From Oscillospiraceae bacterium (GTDB taxonomy: Bacteria; Bacillota; Clostridia; Oscillospirales; Acutalibacteraceae), in the NCBI GenBank assembly GCA_031265995.1, contig JAISBW010000037.1, forward strand, positions 1 to 64,000: 64,000 bases of DNA. The letters are read 5' to 3'. Position numbers and translations under genes: made by a program. The notes under the pieces were generated by a model. It searched no databases, was not told the DNA's origin, and saw only the letters and a program-made list of their open reading frames with translations. Of this stretch, positions 1 to 8,720 are shown piece by piece. Numbering within the stretch: the first letter of the stretch is position 1; every line of letters begins with the position of its first letter.

Positions 1-29
1 GCAACCATTTTGAAATATTGCTGTCTTTT

Positions 30-285
30 TCTCCACTTTGCTTATGTTTTACAATTTTTTCTCTCAAATCTTTTGACAATGGATTTGCCATATTTATCAC
101 CCGGAACTTTATACCATGTTATCTGCGATAAGTCAAAGCGCTATACTGTATTTTTTTGTCCTTGTCTCCAGAGCCTTGCATTAGTTTGCTGATAGAGCTC
201 TGAACTCCAAGTAAGACCAAACCAGACTAGAGACGACCCACCTTCCTGAATATTAAGGCCGTAACCTGCGGAAGTCGAAAGTGGT
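30..285 (+). ncRNA. Possible structured RNA (6S-like blocks, unproven)
   Basis: No convincing ORF lies here. CCACTTT at 33-39 can pair with AAAGTGG at 278-284, which would close a structure of about 250 nt. Inside it, CTTCC at 242-246 can pair with GGAAG at 270-274. Short blocks around 230-270 (GACGAC, CACCTTCCTGAA, TTAAGG, CCTGCGG) resemble, by memory only, the 3' half of bacterial 6S RNA. The length exceeds the usual 180-200 nt and strand is a guess. A covariance-model search would decide it. Confidence 0.25.
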
Positions 286-308
286 TAATTATATAGACAA
301 TTCTTAGA

Positions 309-464
309 GCCTATCTAATATCTCCGAAATAGCACATATTTTAGTTAAAATTTTAAAATTTTGCATTACTCGTTAGTTAAATACGCTAGTATTCGCTTTC
401 CTCGTGCTTTAAATTTTAAAAATTTTATCATAAAATCTGCACTGCATAGAGATATTAGACAAGC
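309..464 (+). repeat. R2 repeat, copy 1 (MITE-like)
   Basis: One of three near-identical elements of about 158 bp (others at 30711 and 60370). The ends are inverted repeats: CTATCTAATATCTC on the left and GAGATATTAGACAAG on the right, here slightly degraded. The interior is rich in TTTTAAAATTTT palindromes and codes for nothing obvious. It is followed at about 470-486 by a fragment of the R3 repeat (TATGAGAACAGGTTCT). Confidence 0.8.
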
Positions 465-497
465 TCTTATGAGAACAGGTTCTAAAATTATAGCGTC

Positions 498-527
498 TTG
501 ACAGTTTATAATAAATAATAATAAAAT
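498..527 (+). promoter_or_regulatory. Sigma-A-type promoter for the 586 gene
   Basis: TTGACA at 498-503, an 18-nt spacer, and TAAAAT at 522-527. It lies about 60 nt before the GTG start at 586, which has an AAGGAG ribosome binding site near 571. Confidence 0.5.
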
Positions 528-585
528 AAACATAATAATTTGTAGTTTTTCAGGTGTTCTGTTTTTGAAGTAAGGAGCGATTTCA

Positions 586-2769
586 GTGAAAAATTGTAGT
601 GATTTTTTAAAATTTTTATCTAATATGTTAGGAATACTAATAATTGTTAATTCTTGTACGAAAGTTTTAGCAACAGATTGTAAAACTGGAGAAACCAACT
701 CAGAAATAAATGAATCTAAAGAAACTGTAAAAAAAATTGCTAAATTTGGCGCAATTCTCATTTCTTTTGCCATTCCTACATACTTTGCGTCCCGAGAAAT
801 TTCAGGTTACTATAAGGCGCGAAAGATTTTTTGTGAAAATAAATCTGCTCCGGAATTATTAGCGTTACTTAGAGAAAGTGGTATCGTTTTTGACTCTTTT
901 CAATTGTATGTTTTTAATAAAACAAATAGGTTAGCTAAAGATTTAGGTGGATTTGAATTGACGGAAGACAAAAGCATCGGAGTTAGTAGCTCCGGTTATG
1001 AAAAAGTGGCAAAATTTACAGAAAAAATAGTTATAGAAAAAGTGGAAAGTTTAATTGGTGCCAGAAATTTAAAGTATGAAAATCTTAGCGAAATATTAGG
1101 AATTTTAGAATCTTCAGGGGTAAGATTTCTCAAAGTTTCAGAACAAAATTCAATACATTTTAAAGTTTCTAATATAATTTGGAAAAAACTCCCCTATGGA
1201 GTTCCTCAGATAACGATTTTTACCGGAGAAAGTGGTTTGCCTGTGCTTTTCGGGAAAGGAGTTTTACAACTATTTGTTTCCGGTGTTTCAGATTCTGTCC
1301 TTAATTTTGAAAGAGTCATAATAGATTTTGCGCACCTTCAAGAATCAGTTGAAGACCATAAATTTCCGCTAGCGTTGAATGATGATACAAAAAGACATTT
1401 GCTTGAAGAAATTAATTTAAAAGTGGCTCGTTTTTCCAGCCTCCGGCTTATCCTTGATGAAGATAACAAAAAGATGATTATTTGTCCTAAGAGTGTTGAT
1501 AATTTGAAAAATTTTCATGAAATATATAAATCAAAAAATTTTTTAGAGTTTTTAATTAATTTGAGGAAAAAAAATAAAATAGAATCAGAAGGATGTATGG
1601 AAATTGTGAAATTTACCGAAAAATTTAATTTGGATAGAAAATTTGTTGTTGTAGGAGTGCCTTTAGAACTAGAATGTGTTCAAGAAGAAAATAAATTTAG
1701 ACTTAAAATTTCAAAAAAATCTCTATGTGATTTAGCTCAAAAAATAAAATCATCCGCGGGAAACCGTAAATTAGAGAAACTTAATAAAGAGTTATCAAGT
1801 CTTAAAACTTTGGAAGCAGATATAGAAATTGTCGAAGGTTTCATCAATCACTTAGTTGAAATTCTTAATAATTTAAATGTAGGAATAGGAGTGTATTGTT
1901 ACGATGAAGCAAACAAAGAAATAAAACTCGACATTGAAGAAACAGTCGCAAATCTTTGCAAACTTATAAGAATTAGTAATATGAGTATGAAATCAATCGA
2001 TGATCTTTTGAAACTTAAAAGAATAATACTTACAAACGAGCATTCAATTCAAATTAACGACAGCCTTAGAGAAGGAAAATATCCATTCACCTTTAAACAA
2101 GACCAAAGTTTTGAATCAGTTAAAAAAGATGTTGCTGTAACTGCCTTCGGGGAACTTTTTTCGGAAGAAAATATTAGAGAAGAGCATTTTTTTCAGACTG
2201 TTCCTGGCTTTTTAGAAAAATTCGAAGCATTGCCAGAAGATTGTATTACAGCGATGTGTGAACAAGCAAATAGATCACTGAATGGAAATTCTGCGGGGCT
2301 TTTTAAAGTAGTATTTGTTTCAAGTCCCGCCGGTAAACGCTTAAAAATTGAAATTTGCGAAGAAAAAATGTTTGAGTTATTATCAAGTGAAGAAAAAGAA
2401 AAAATTTTAGAATTATTGTTTAAAAAAACATTTAACAAATCAGAGGCGGAAGAATTTAACAAAAAAATAAATGAATATTCTAGGAATTTAAAAATTAATT
2501 TTCTTGAGGTAAAAATTGAAATTTCTGGTGATATATGCAAAATATCGCCTGATTTTGATCGCATGTATTCGGCAATTGAAACCGAAATTGCAAGATTAGT
2601 ATCATCTGGAGAACTTGGAGATTTCTTAGAAGGCAGAATAAAGCCACTTTGTTTTTTGATGACAGAAGATTTTAAAGAACTTCTTGTTGGTTTAATTTCC
2701 GGTAACGCTAAAAAATTTGGGATGAAATGCACATCTGATTTTGATCTCATTTCTACCTTTGCGCCTTAA
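586..2769 (+). CDS. Unknown membrane-anchored protein with signal peptide
   Basis: A 727-residue protein that I do not recognise. Residues 8-30 form a signal-peptide-like hydrophobic helix ending near KVLAT. A polar linker (31-50) follows, then a second hydrophobic helix (about 52-68) followed by basic residues (YYKARK), then roughly 650 residues of mixed, charged soluble sequence. The GTG start is backed by AAGGAG. The signal helix, linker, second helix, large domain layout recurs in this window (14042, 16884, 23099, 23854). By the positive-inside rule the large domain would face the bacterial cytoplasm unless the helices form an exported hairpin, so topology is open. It stands alone between repeats. 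Function unknown; an exported effector is a guess. Confidence 0.75.
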   Translation: MKNCSDFLKFLSNMLGILIIVNSCTKVLATDCKTGETNSEINESKETVKKIAKFGAILISFAIPTYFASREISGYYKARKIFCENKSAPELLALLRESGIVFDSFQLYVFNKTNRLAKDLGGFELTEDKSIGVSSSGYEKVAKFTEKIVIEKVESLIGARNLKYENLSEILGILESSGVRFLKVSEQNSIHFKVSNIIWKKLPYGVPQITIFTGESGLPVLFGKGVLQLFVSGVSDSVLNFERVIIDFAHLQESVEDHKFPLALNDDTKRHLLEEINLKVARFSSLRLILDEDNKKMIICPKSVDNLKNFHEIYKSKNFLEFLINLRKKNKIESEGCMEIVKFTEKFNLDRKFVVVGVPLELECVQEENKFRLKISKKSLCDLAQKIKSSAGNRKLEKLNKELSSLKTLEADIEIVEGFINHLVEILNNLNVGIGVYCYDEANKEIKLDIEETVANLCKLIRISNMSMKSIDDLLKLKRIILTNEHSIQINDSLREGKYPFTFKQDQSFESVKKDVAVTAFGELFSEENIREEHFFQTVPGFLEKFEALPEDCITAMCEQANRSLNGNSAGLFKVVFVSSPAGKRLKIEICEEKMFELLSSEEKEKILELLFKKTFNKSEAEEFNKKINEYSRNLKINFLEVKIEISGDICKISPDFDRMYSAIETEIARLVSSGELGDFLEGRIKPLCFLMTEDFKELLVGLISGNAKKFGMKCTSDFDLISTFAP

Positions 2770-2772
2770 ATT

Positions 2773-2832
2773 TTAGAATCTGTTCTCATAAGCTATGAAA
2801 CACCGTTTTCAAATCTGCGAGAATGGGGTTCT
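2773..2832 (+). repeat. R3 repeat, full copy
   Basis: An element of about 60 bp beginning TTAGAATCTGTTCTCATA and ending GAGAATGGGGTTCTT, with imperfect inverted ends and the core CTATGAAACACCGTTTTC. A second full copy lies at 27020-27080 in the opposite orientation. It starts four bases after the stop of the 586 gene and may act as a 3' hairpin. Confidence 0.65.
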
Positions 2833-2858
2833 TGTTTGAGAAGGTGTTTATCCAGCTG

Positions 2859-2887
2859 TTGACTTATTCGTTTGAATGCTATATAAT
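2859..2887 (+). promoter_or_regulatory. Strong sigma-A promoter for rnj-rplI-frr
   Basis: TTGACT at 2859-2864, a 17-nt spacer and TATAAT at 2882-2887. The first gene starts at 3281, leaving a leader of nearly 390 nt without an obvious ORF. The leader is T-rich, and I see no known riboswitch in it. The interval 2770-3280 otherwise holds only the R3 repeat. Confidence 0.65.
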
Positions 2888-3280
2888 AACCAACGAAGAT
2901 TTCGTTTGTTTTTTGACATGAGAATTGTTCGTTCGATGTGCGCGTATTATTATTGACGTTGTTTTTATGCAGTCAGTGGTTGGTTTGTCGTTCCCGGTTG
3001 GTTTTTTTTGGATTTTAGAAGTTCTTTTTAGTTAATTTTAAGTTCTTGCTGGTTTTAGTTAAAATTTATATAATTTTGTTTAAGCTTTTAATAATTAGTT
3101 TACAAAAGAGATATTGGCTCGCGTAAAGAGATTAGTTTTATGTTTTAGTCTTTTTGAGTATAAGAGTTCTGAAAAATTCGATGTTATAAAGTCTGAATAT
3201 TTAAGGGTTGTTTTTATTTTTGCGTGAGAACGGCATGTGTTTGTTTGCCGTCTAATTTTATTTACTTAGGGGGAAATTTT

Positions 3281-5224
3281 GTGGCAAAATTCGGCGAAAA
3301 GAAAAATTTTAAAAATTTAACAAATACTGAAAAAGAAGAAAATATTAAAGTAATCACACGTGGCAACCCGGAAAATTCCGAAATACAAATGAGGCGTTCC
3401 ATGAAATCAGGGAGATTATCAGCTTCCGTACGAACCTCAAGCCATCCGATAAGAAATATTCCGGATGGACCAATAGCGGGAAAATCATTAAGTGTTTCAC
3501 CGGCATCCAAAAAAGAAACTTGCGGAAAAATGAATTCAAAATATTATACGCCGTTAAGTAAAATTTCTTCAGTTAAAGTTATGTTTTTGGGTGGTCTTAA
3601 TCAGATTGGCAAAAATATGACGGTTTTTGAGTGCGGGAACGACATAATAATTGTTGATTGCGGTACTTCTTTTCCAGACGGAGAAATGCTAGGTATTGAT
3701 TTAGTAATTCCGGATTTTACGTTCCTTGAGGAAAATCGTGATAAAATCAGAGGATTAATCATTACTCATGGGCATGAAGATCATATCGGGGCGGTTCCTT
3801 ATTTTCTTAAAAGATTAAATGTTACTATTTATGGCGCGCCCTTAACGATTGGTTGGATTACCGCGAAATTAAAAGAACATCGTCTCTCTGGAAAAGCTAA
3901 ATTAAATAAAATTTTACCAGGTCAGAATTTTAACTTGGGATGTTTTAACATTGAATTTATTCATATAAATCACTCAATACCAGATTCGGTTGCCCTAGGG
4001 ATAAAAACGCCTGTTGGGATAATTGTCCATACAGGAGATTTTAAAATCGACTGTACACCGTCACACGGCAAAATGATAGATCTAGCACGTTTTTCAGAGC
4101 TTGGAAAAGAAAACGTTTTGGCGTTGATGGCTGATTCTACCAATGCCGATAGGTCGGGATATACAGCCACTGAGAGGAGTATAAATGAGTCATTCGAACA
4201 TCTTTTTATAAAAGCTAAAGATAAACGCATTGTTATAGCGACATTTGCCTCAAACATAGGGAGAATTCAACAGATTATCGATTGCGCTCATAGATATGAC
4301 AAAAAAGTTGCGTTTTCAGGAAGAAGCATGGTGAATTATGTTTCAATCGCAACCGAAATGAAACATTTAGTTATACCTGAAAACATTATAATAAACATGG
4401 ATGAAATCAAAGGTTATTCACCTAGTGAAATTGTGCTAATTACCACAGGAAGCCAAGGCGAACCTATGTCCGCGCTTTATAGGATGGCATTTTCAGAACA
4501 CCGCACTATTGATGTTGGAAGAGGTGATTTTATTATAATTTCGGCGAATCCAATACCGGGTAACGAAAAGATGGTTGGCTCTGTTGTCAATGAGTTAATG
4601 CGTCTTGGATGTGAAGTTATTTATGAGTCGATGTATGAAATTCATGTATCGGGTCACGCTTGCCAAGAAGAATTAAAAATTATTCACGGCTTAACATGCC
4701 CTAAGTTTTTTATTCCTGTCCACGGCGAATGTAAGCATTTAAAGAAACACGCGGCGCTTGCAAAAAATATGGGGATGAGTGAAAATAACATTTATATCGG
4801 GGAAGCCGGTGATGTTGTTGAAATAAATGAAACAGAAATTAAGAAAATAGGGCAAGTTTCTGCCGAGATGGTGCTTGTTGACGGTATTGGGGTCGGGGAT
4901 GTTGGCAGTGTTGTCCTTAAAGATAGAAAACATCTAGGTCAAGACGGGCTTATAGTTGTGGTTGTGGTTCTAAATTTGCGCGAGAAAAAAATCGTAGCTG
5001 GCCCTGATATTGTTTCGCGCGGGTTTGTTTACGTTAAAGAATCCGAAGAATTAATGACTAGCTCCAAACGTTCTGTTATAAATTCAATCTTAGGGTGTTT
5101 CGAGCGGGATGTTTGCGATAGGAATTTGATCAAAACGTGTGTGCGTGATGATTCGTACAAGTTTTTTCACAGCAGAACTCGGAGAAATCCGTTGATTTTG
5201 CCAGTAGTCATGGAAACAAAATAA
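3281..5224 (+). CDS. rnj: Ribonuclease J
   Basis: RNase J is a metallo-beta-lactamase/beta-CASP ribonuclease with 5'-3' exo- and endonuclease activity that matures and degrades RNA. The metal motif THGHEDHIG is clear, along with TGDFK, the beta-CASP region and the late HVSGHA and PVHGE motifs. I place the start at GTG 3281, seven bases after AGGGGG, giving 647 residues; an upstream in-frame start at 3224 lacks such a site. Family members are about 555 residues. The surplus is a polar N-terminal extension of about 95 residues (SVRTSSHP and similar) before the domain begins near SSVKVMFLGG. First gene of a run with rplI and frr. Confidence 0.95.
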   Translation: MAKFGEKKNFKNLTNTEKEENIKVITRGNPENSEIQMRRSMKSGRLSASVRTSSHPIRNIPDGPIAGKSLSVSPASKKETCGKMNSKYYTPLSKISSVKVMFLGGLNQIGKNMTVFECGNDIIIVDCGTSFPDGEMLGIDLVIPDFTFLEENRDKIRGLIITHGHEDHIGAVPYFLKRLNVTIYGAPLTIGWITAKLKEHRLSGKAKLNKILPGQNFNLGCFNIEFIHINHSIPDSVALGIKTPVGIIVHTGDFKIDCTPSHGKMIDLARFSELGKENVLALMADSTNADRSGYTATERSINESFEHLFIKAKDKRIVIATFASNIGRIQQIIDCAHRYDKKVAFSGRSMVNYVSIATEMKHLVIPENIIINMDEIKGYSPSEIVLITTGSQGEPMSALYRMAFSEHRTIDVGRGDFIIISANPIPGNEKMVGSVVNELMRLGCEVIYESMYEIHVSGHACQEELKIIHGLTCPKFFIPVHGECKHLKKHAALAKNMGMSENNIYIGEAGDVVEINETEIKKIGQVSAEMVLVDGIGVGDVGSVVLKDRKHLGQDGLIVVVVVLNLREKKIVAGPDIVSRGFVYVKESEELMTSSKRSVINSILGCFERDVCDRNLIKTCVRDDSYKFFHSRTRRNPLILPVVMETK

Positions 5225-5269
5225 AAGAATTTAGATTTCTTTGTGATAAAGATGAAAAAGGAGGTTTAC

Positions 5270-5719
5270 TTGAAGATAGTATTACTTAAAGATGTTGATC
5301 GAAATGGAAAAGCAGGTGATATTTTGGATGTAGCCGACGGTTATTTCAGGAATTTTCTTTATCCGAAAAATCTTGCTAAAATAGCGACAAAACAAGCGAT
5401 TAAAGAAATTTCGGATAAAAACAAATCGATTGAGCGTGGTAAAGAGATTGAACATCAAACGGCTATCGAAACCGCAAAAAAAATTGAAAATCAAACTGTC
5501 GAAATTTGTGCTCAAGCCGGCGAAACAGGGAAACTTTACGGTTCTGTTACCGCGATGGATGTCAGTACGGCCGTGAAAGAAAAATTTGGAGTTAATATCG
5601 ACAAGCATAAAATTTCGCTCGAAAGCGATATAAGGTCTTTTGGTGATTTTGAATGCCATGTTAAACTTTTTCCGGATGTTTCCGCGAGACTGTTTATAAA
5701 TGTTCATGAGTCTAGTTAG
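5270..5719 (+). CDS. rplI: Large ribosomal subunit protein bL9
   Basis: bL9 binds 23S rRNA near the base of the L1 stalk. The start is TTG 5270, preceded by AAGGAGG, because the translation from there (MKIVLLKDVDRNGKAGD) matches the canonical bL9 N terminus. A start at 5243 would place the ribosome binding site inside the gene. The length of 149 residues is normal. The GYxRNFLYPKNLA block and the C-terminal domain are intact. It follows rnj by 45 nt and precedes frr, so the three are probably co-transcribed. Confidence 0.96.
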   Translation: MKIVLLKDVDRNGKAGDILDVADGYFRNFLYPKNLAKIATKQAIKEISDKNKSIERGKEIEHQTAIETAKKIENQTVEICAQAGETGKLYGSVTAMDVSTAVKEKFGVNIDKHKISLESDIRSFGDFECHVKLFPDVSARLFINVHESS

Positions 5720-5837
5720 AGTTTTATATTTATACTCATCTAAGACCAAATTTAATGAATTCAATAAATGTTTTAAGTTTTAAAGATTGATGTTTTGTTG
5801 TCTCAGACATAGTTTGAATATCTTTGGAGAGTTTTCC

Positions 5838-6392
5838 GTGGAAGAGTTAATTAAATTAACAGAAAACAAAATGCAAAAGGCTTTTGATTTTCTTTCTGAA
5901 GAGTATAAGATTATGCGCGCTGGAAAGGCCAATCCTTCTATTTTAAATAAAATTAAAGTTAATTATTACGGAGAAGCTTCCCCTATAGAACAGGTCGCTT
6001 CGATTTCCGTATCTGATGCTCGCGTTTTAGTTATTCAGCCGTGGGATTCTTCTATTATTTCCGAGATAGAGAAGGCAATTCAAAAGTCAGATTTAGGCAT
6101 TGCGCCGCAAAGCGATGGTAAGGTTATAAGATTAAATTTTCCTCCTCTTTCTGAAGACAGACGAAAAGAGCTTTCTAAAGAGATTTCAGTTTTTGCGGAG
6201 AATGCAAAGATAAGTGTTAGGAATGCAAGGCGTGATGCTCTTGAAAAGATTAAAAAAACAAAAAAAGATGGAAAATTAAATGAAAATGAAGTTAATCGAG
6301 AAGAAAAAAAGATCCAGAATATAACTGATAGTTATATTATAAAAATAGATAGTCTTAAAGAAGGTAAAACTAACCAAGTGATGCAAATTTAG
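5838..6392 (+). CDS. frr: Ribosome recycling factor
   Basis: RRF splits post-termination ribosomes together with EF-G. The GTG start at 5838 follows TTTGGAGAG and gives 184 residues, the normal length; a start at 5787 would add an unrelated tail. Family motifs are present: MRAGKANPSILNKIKV, YYGEASPIEQVASISV, RVLVIQPWD and the C-terminal RRDALEKIKK region. It usually follows pyrH, which is absent here. An R1 repeat follows directly. Confidence 0.95.
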   Translation: MEELIKLTENKMQKAFDFLSEEYKIMRAGKANPSILNKIKVNYYGEASPIEQVASISVSDARVLVIQPWDSSIISEIEKAIQKSDLGIAPQSDGKVIRLNFPPLSEDRRKELSKEISVFAENAKISVRNARRDALEKIKKTKKDGKLNENEVNREEKKIQNITDSYIIKIDSLKEGKTNQVMQI

Positions 6393-6400
6393 GATTTTCT

Positions 6401-6563
6401 AGAGCCTGTACTCAAAAGGGCAAATTCCAAATTTTCGAAGAATTTTTCTTCAGTAATGATAAAAAAAGCACAATGAATACTTTACGTATTCTGAGCATTT
6501 TTGACAAAATTTTGAAAAAATTATTGAAAATTGGGTATTTTGATCCTTTTGAATGCATGTTCT
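6401..6563 (+). repeat. R1 repeat, copy 1 (MITE-like)
   Basis: A copy of the commonest dispersed repeat here. Inverted ends read GAGCCTGTACTCAAAAGG and CCTTTTGAATGCATGTTCT (consensus AGAACCTGTATTCAAAAGG and its complement). The interior carries AAGAATTTTTCTTC and GTATTCATTGTGC-type blocks shared by all copies. No coding capacity. It starts nine bases after the frr stop. The rest of 6393-6748 shows no gene. Confidence 0.8.
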
Positions 6564-6748
6564 ATACATATTGTAGCTTCAGTAATCGGATTTTTTAAAA
6601 TCATGGTTTTTGAAAATCCCTTGTGTTTAAGACAAAGTTTAATCGAAGATGCATGCGTAATAAATTTGATATACTTAAAATAAAATAAATCGAACGGTAT
6701 TTGCCTTAATGAGATTGTTTTTTAAAAAGGAGGAGCGACGAAAGCGGT

Positions 6749-7963
6749 TTGCTTTTACGCTGTTTTAATTTGAGTATTAAGAATATTTTTAAAAGCTATT
6801 TTCTTTTGATTGCTGTATTGTTTTCAATTATTTTGGGAATTTTAATAGGTTCTAGTAATCCGCCTAATTTTATTCTTAATATATTTTCTGCAATCGGTTC
6901 TTTGATTTCAGAAATTATAAATTTTTGTGTTCCGCTTATTATAATTGCGTTTGTTGCACAAGGGATTGCTTCGCTTGAAACATCTTCGGGAAAAATTTTA
7001 GGATTAACCCTTTCGCTTTCTTATTTTTTTATGATAATTGCTGCTACAATAACTTTTGTTCTTGCGATTAATATTTTCCCCAATTTTTTCAGCAGCTCAG
7101 TTAATTTTCAAGAAACAGGCAAAATCGCTACCGAAAGCAATGTGTCTTCCGGTATTTCTAAAATCGAAATAAAACCTATTGTTGAAGTTATTCCTGCAAT
7201 TTTGATTTCTTTTATTTTAGGTTTGGGTATAAGTTCTTTGAAAGCTGTTAATCTTAAAAAAATAGTGAATGAATTTTATAAAATTATTGAAATTTTAGTA
7301 AAAAAAGTTATAATTTCTATCCTTCCTTTTTATGTTTTGACAAATTTTGTAAAATTATCATCATCAGGTAAGTTTGAATTAATTGTTGGATCTCTTTACA
7401 AGGTTTTTTTGTTTATAATTTTACTAAATTCTTTATGGCTGTTATTTCAGTTCACGATCGCGGGATTAATATCGCGAAAAAATCCGTTTGTTTTACTCAA
7501 AAATATGCTTCCTGTTTATCTTATGGCTTTTGCGACACAATCTTCAGCGGCGACAATTCCTGTATCTATAGAAGCCTCTAGGAAAAACGGAGTATCAGAT
7601 GCAATTTCTAATTTTGTGGTGCCGTTATGCGCAACAATACATTTAAGCGGAGCAATTATTTCAATTATGTCAGGCACAATTGCGATTATGATGCTTAATG
7701 GATATGAAATTTCATTGTCGGTAATGGTTCCGTTTGTTTTTATGCTGGGAATAATGATGGTTGCAGCGCCTGGAGTACCTTGCGGAGGAATTTTGGCGGC
7801 AGTAAGTTTGCTAGTTTCGTTTTTGAATTTTAGTCCTTCGATGATCGCTATAGCAATTGCGTTTCATATGTGCCAAGATAACTTTGGAACTGCATGTAAT
7901 GTTTGCGGAGATACGGCGATCTCTCTTATTGTTGACAAATTTTGTAAGACCAAAGAATTATGA
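6749..7963 (+). CDS. Dicarboxylate/amino acid:cation symporter (DAACS family)
   Basis: An integral membrane sodium- or proton-coupled carrier of the family that includes SstT, GltP and DctA. Several hydrophobic segments are followed by hallmark blocks: ATQSSAATIPVSIEAS (the serine-rich reentrant loop), VPLCATIHLSGAIIS (equivalent to the usual GATINMDG) and APGVPCGGILAA. The length of 404 residues is normal. The closest look is to the Ser/Thr-type carriers, but the substrate cannot be read. The start is uncertain: AAGGAGGAG at 6726 is followed by TTG 6749 at a long spacing, and a TTG at 6770 is also possible. Likely single-gene unit. Confidence 0.85.
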   Translation: MLLRCFNLSIKNIFKSYFLLIAVLFSIILGILIGSSNPPNFILNIFSAIGSLISEIINFCVPLIIIAFVAQGIASLETSSGKILGLTLSLSYFFMIIAATITFVLAINIFPNFFSSSVNFQETGKIATESNVSSGISKIEIKPIVEVIPAILISFILGLGISSLKAVNLKKIVNEFYKIIEILVKKVIISILPFYVLTNFVKLSSSGKFELIVGSLYKVFLFIILLNSLWLLFQFTIAGLISRKNPFVLLKNMLPVYLMAFATQSSAATIPVSIEASRKNGVSDAISNFVVPLCATIHLSGAIISIMSGTIAIMMLNGYEISLSVMVPFVFMLGIMMVAAPGVPCGGILAAVSLLVSFLNFSPSMIAIAIAFHMCQDNFGTACNVCGDTAISLIVDKFCKTKEL

Positions 7964-8022
7964 ACAATTTTTAAATTCTTTTACTAGATTTTCGCAAATT
8001 TTTAAATCGTGATGTTTTCAAG

Positions 8023-8718
8023 GTGGTTGTTTTGACTCCAAAATGGGAAAAAATTCCCGAAGGAATGCGTAACGAATTTGTAAAAAAATATTTTAATATA
8101 GTAAAAAAGAAAAAAATTTTTTTTATAATAAAACGCGTATTAGATATAATTTTTTCTTCAGCATTAATGTTATTGCTGGCTCCTATCGTTTTTCTCGCCG
8201 TTATCGCAATTAAAACAGATTCAAAAGGTAAAGTATTTTTTAAACAAAAAAGAATCACTCAGTACGGGAAAATTTTTTATATAATCAAATTAAGAACAAT
8301 GGTTTTGGATTCTGAAAAATTTGGTTTATTGACAAATCGAAATGATTTACGTGTTACAAAAGTGGGAAAGTTTTTGAGAAAATTTAGAATTGATGAATTC
8401 CCACAACTTATAAATGTCTTCGCGGGAGATATGACACTTGTAGGGACTCGTCCGGAAGTGATAAAATACGTAAAAAAGTATACTTCCGAAATGGCTTCGA
8501 CTCTTTTGCTTCCGGCAGGGGTAACGTCGTTAGCAAGTGTTGAATTTAAAAATGAAAGCATTTTTTTAAAAGATAAAAATTATGATGAAATTTATGTAAA
8601 TGAAATTTTGCCAAAAAAAATGGAGTATAATCTTGGTTACCTAAAAAAGTTGAGTTTGATTGAAGATTTAAAAATAATTGTTTTAACTTTTTTAAAAATT
8701 GTTAAAATTTTAGATTAA
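8023..8718 (+). CDS. Bacterial sugar transferase (undecaprenyl-phosphate sugar-1-phosphate transferase)
   Basis: Starts surface-glycan assembly by moving a sugar-1-phosphate onto undecaprenyl phosphate at the membrane. One hydrophobic helix (about residues 42-66, FSSALMLLLAPIVFLAV) is followed by the family signature: KVFFKQKRITQYGKIF, KLRTM, LRKFRIDEFPQLINVFAGDMTLVGTRPE. The length of 231 residues fits the short PglC-like type. It lies 2 bp before the aminotransferase gene, so the two form an operon, as in UDP-diNAcBac or similar pathways. The GTG start overlaps an AAGGTGG motif and could be a few codons later. The sugar is unknown. Confidence 0.9.
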   Translation: MVVLTPKWEKIPEGMRNEFVKKYFNIVKKKKIFFIIKRVLDIIFSSALMLLLAPIVFLAVIAIKTDSKGKVFFKQKRITQYGKIFYIIKLRTMVLDSEKFGLLTNRNDLRVTKVGKFLRKFRIDEFPQLINVFAGDMTLVGTRPEVIKYVKKYTSEMASTLLLPAGVTSLASVEFKNESIFLKDKNYDEIYVNEILPKKMEYNLGYLKKLSLIEDLKIIVLTFLKIVKILD

Positions 8719-8720
8719 CG

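Noticed and set aside
366..773. Minus-strand ORF of 135 codons
   Set aside because: It spans an R2 repeat and the antisense of a better supported gene with ribosome binding site and signal peptide.
2193..2750. Minus-strand ORF of 185 codons inside the 586 gene
   Set aside because: Serine/phenylalanine-rich composition typical of the antisense of an E/K-rich gene, and no ribosome binding site.
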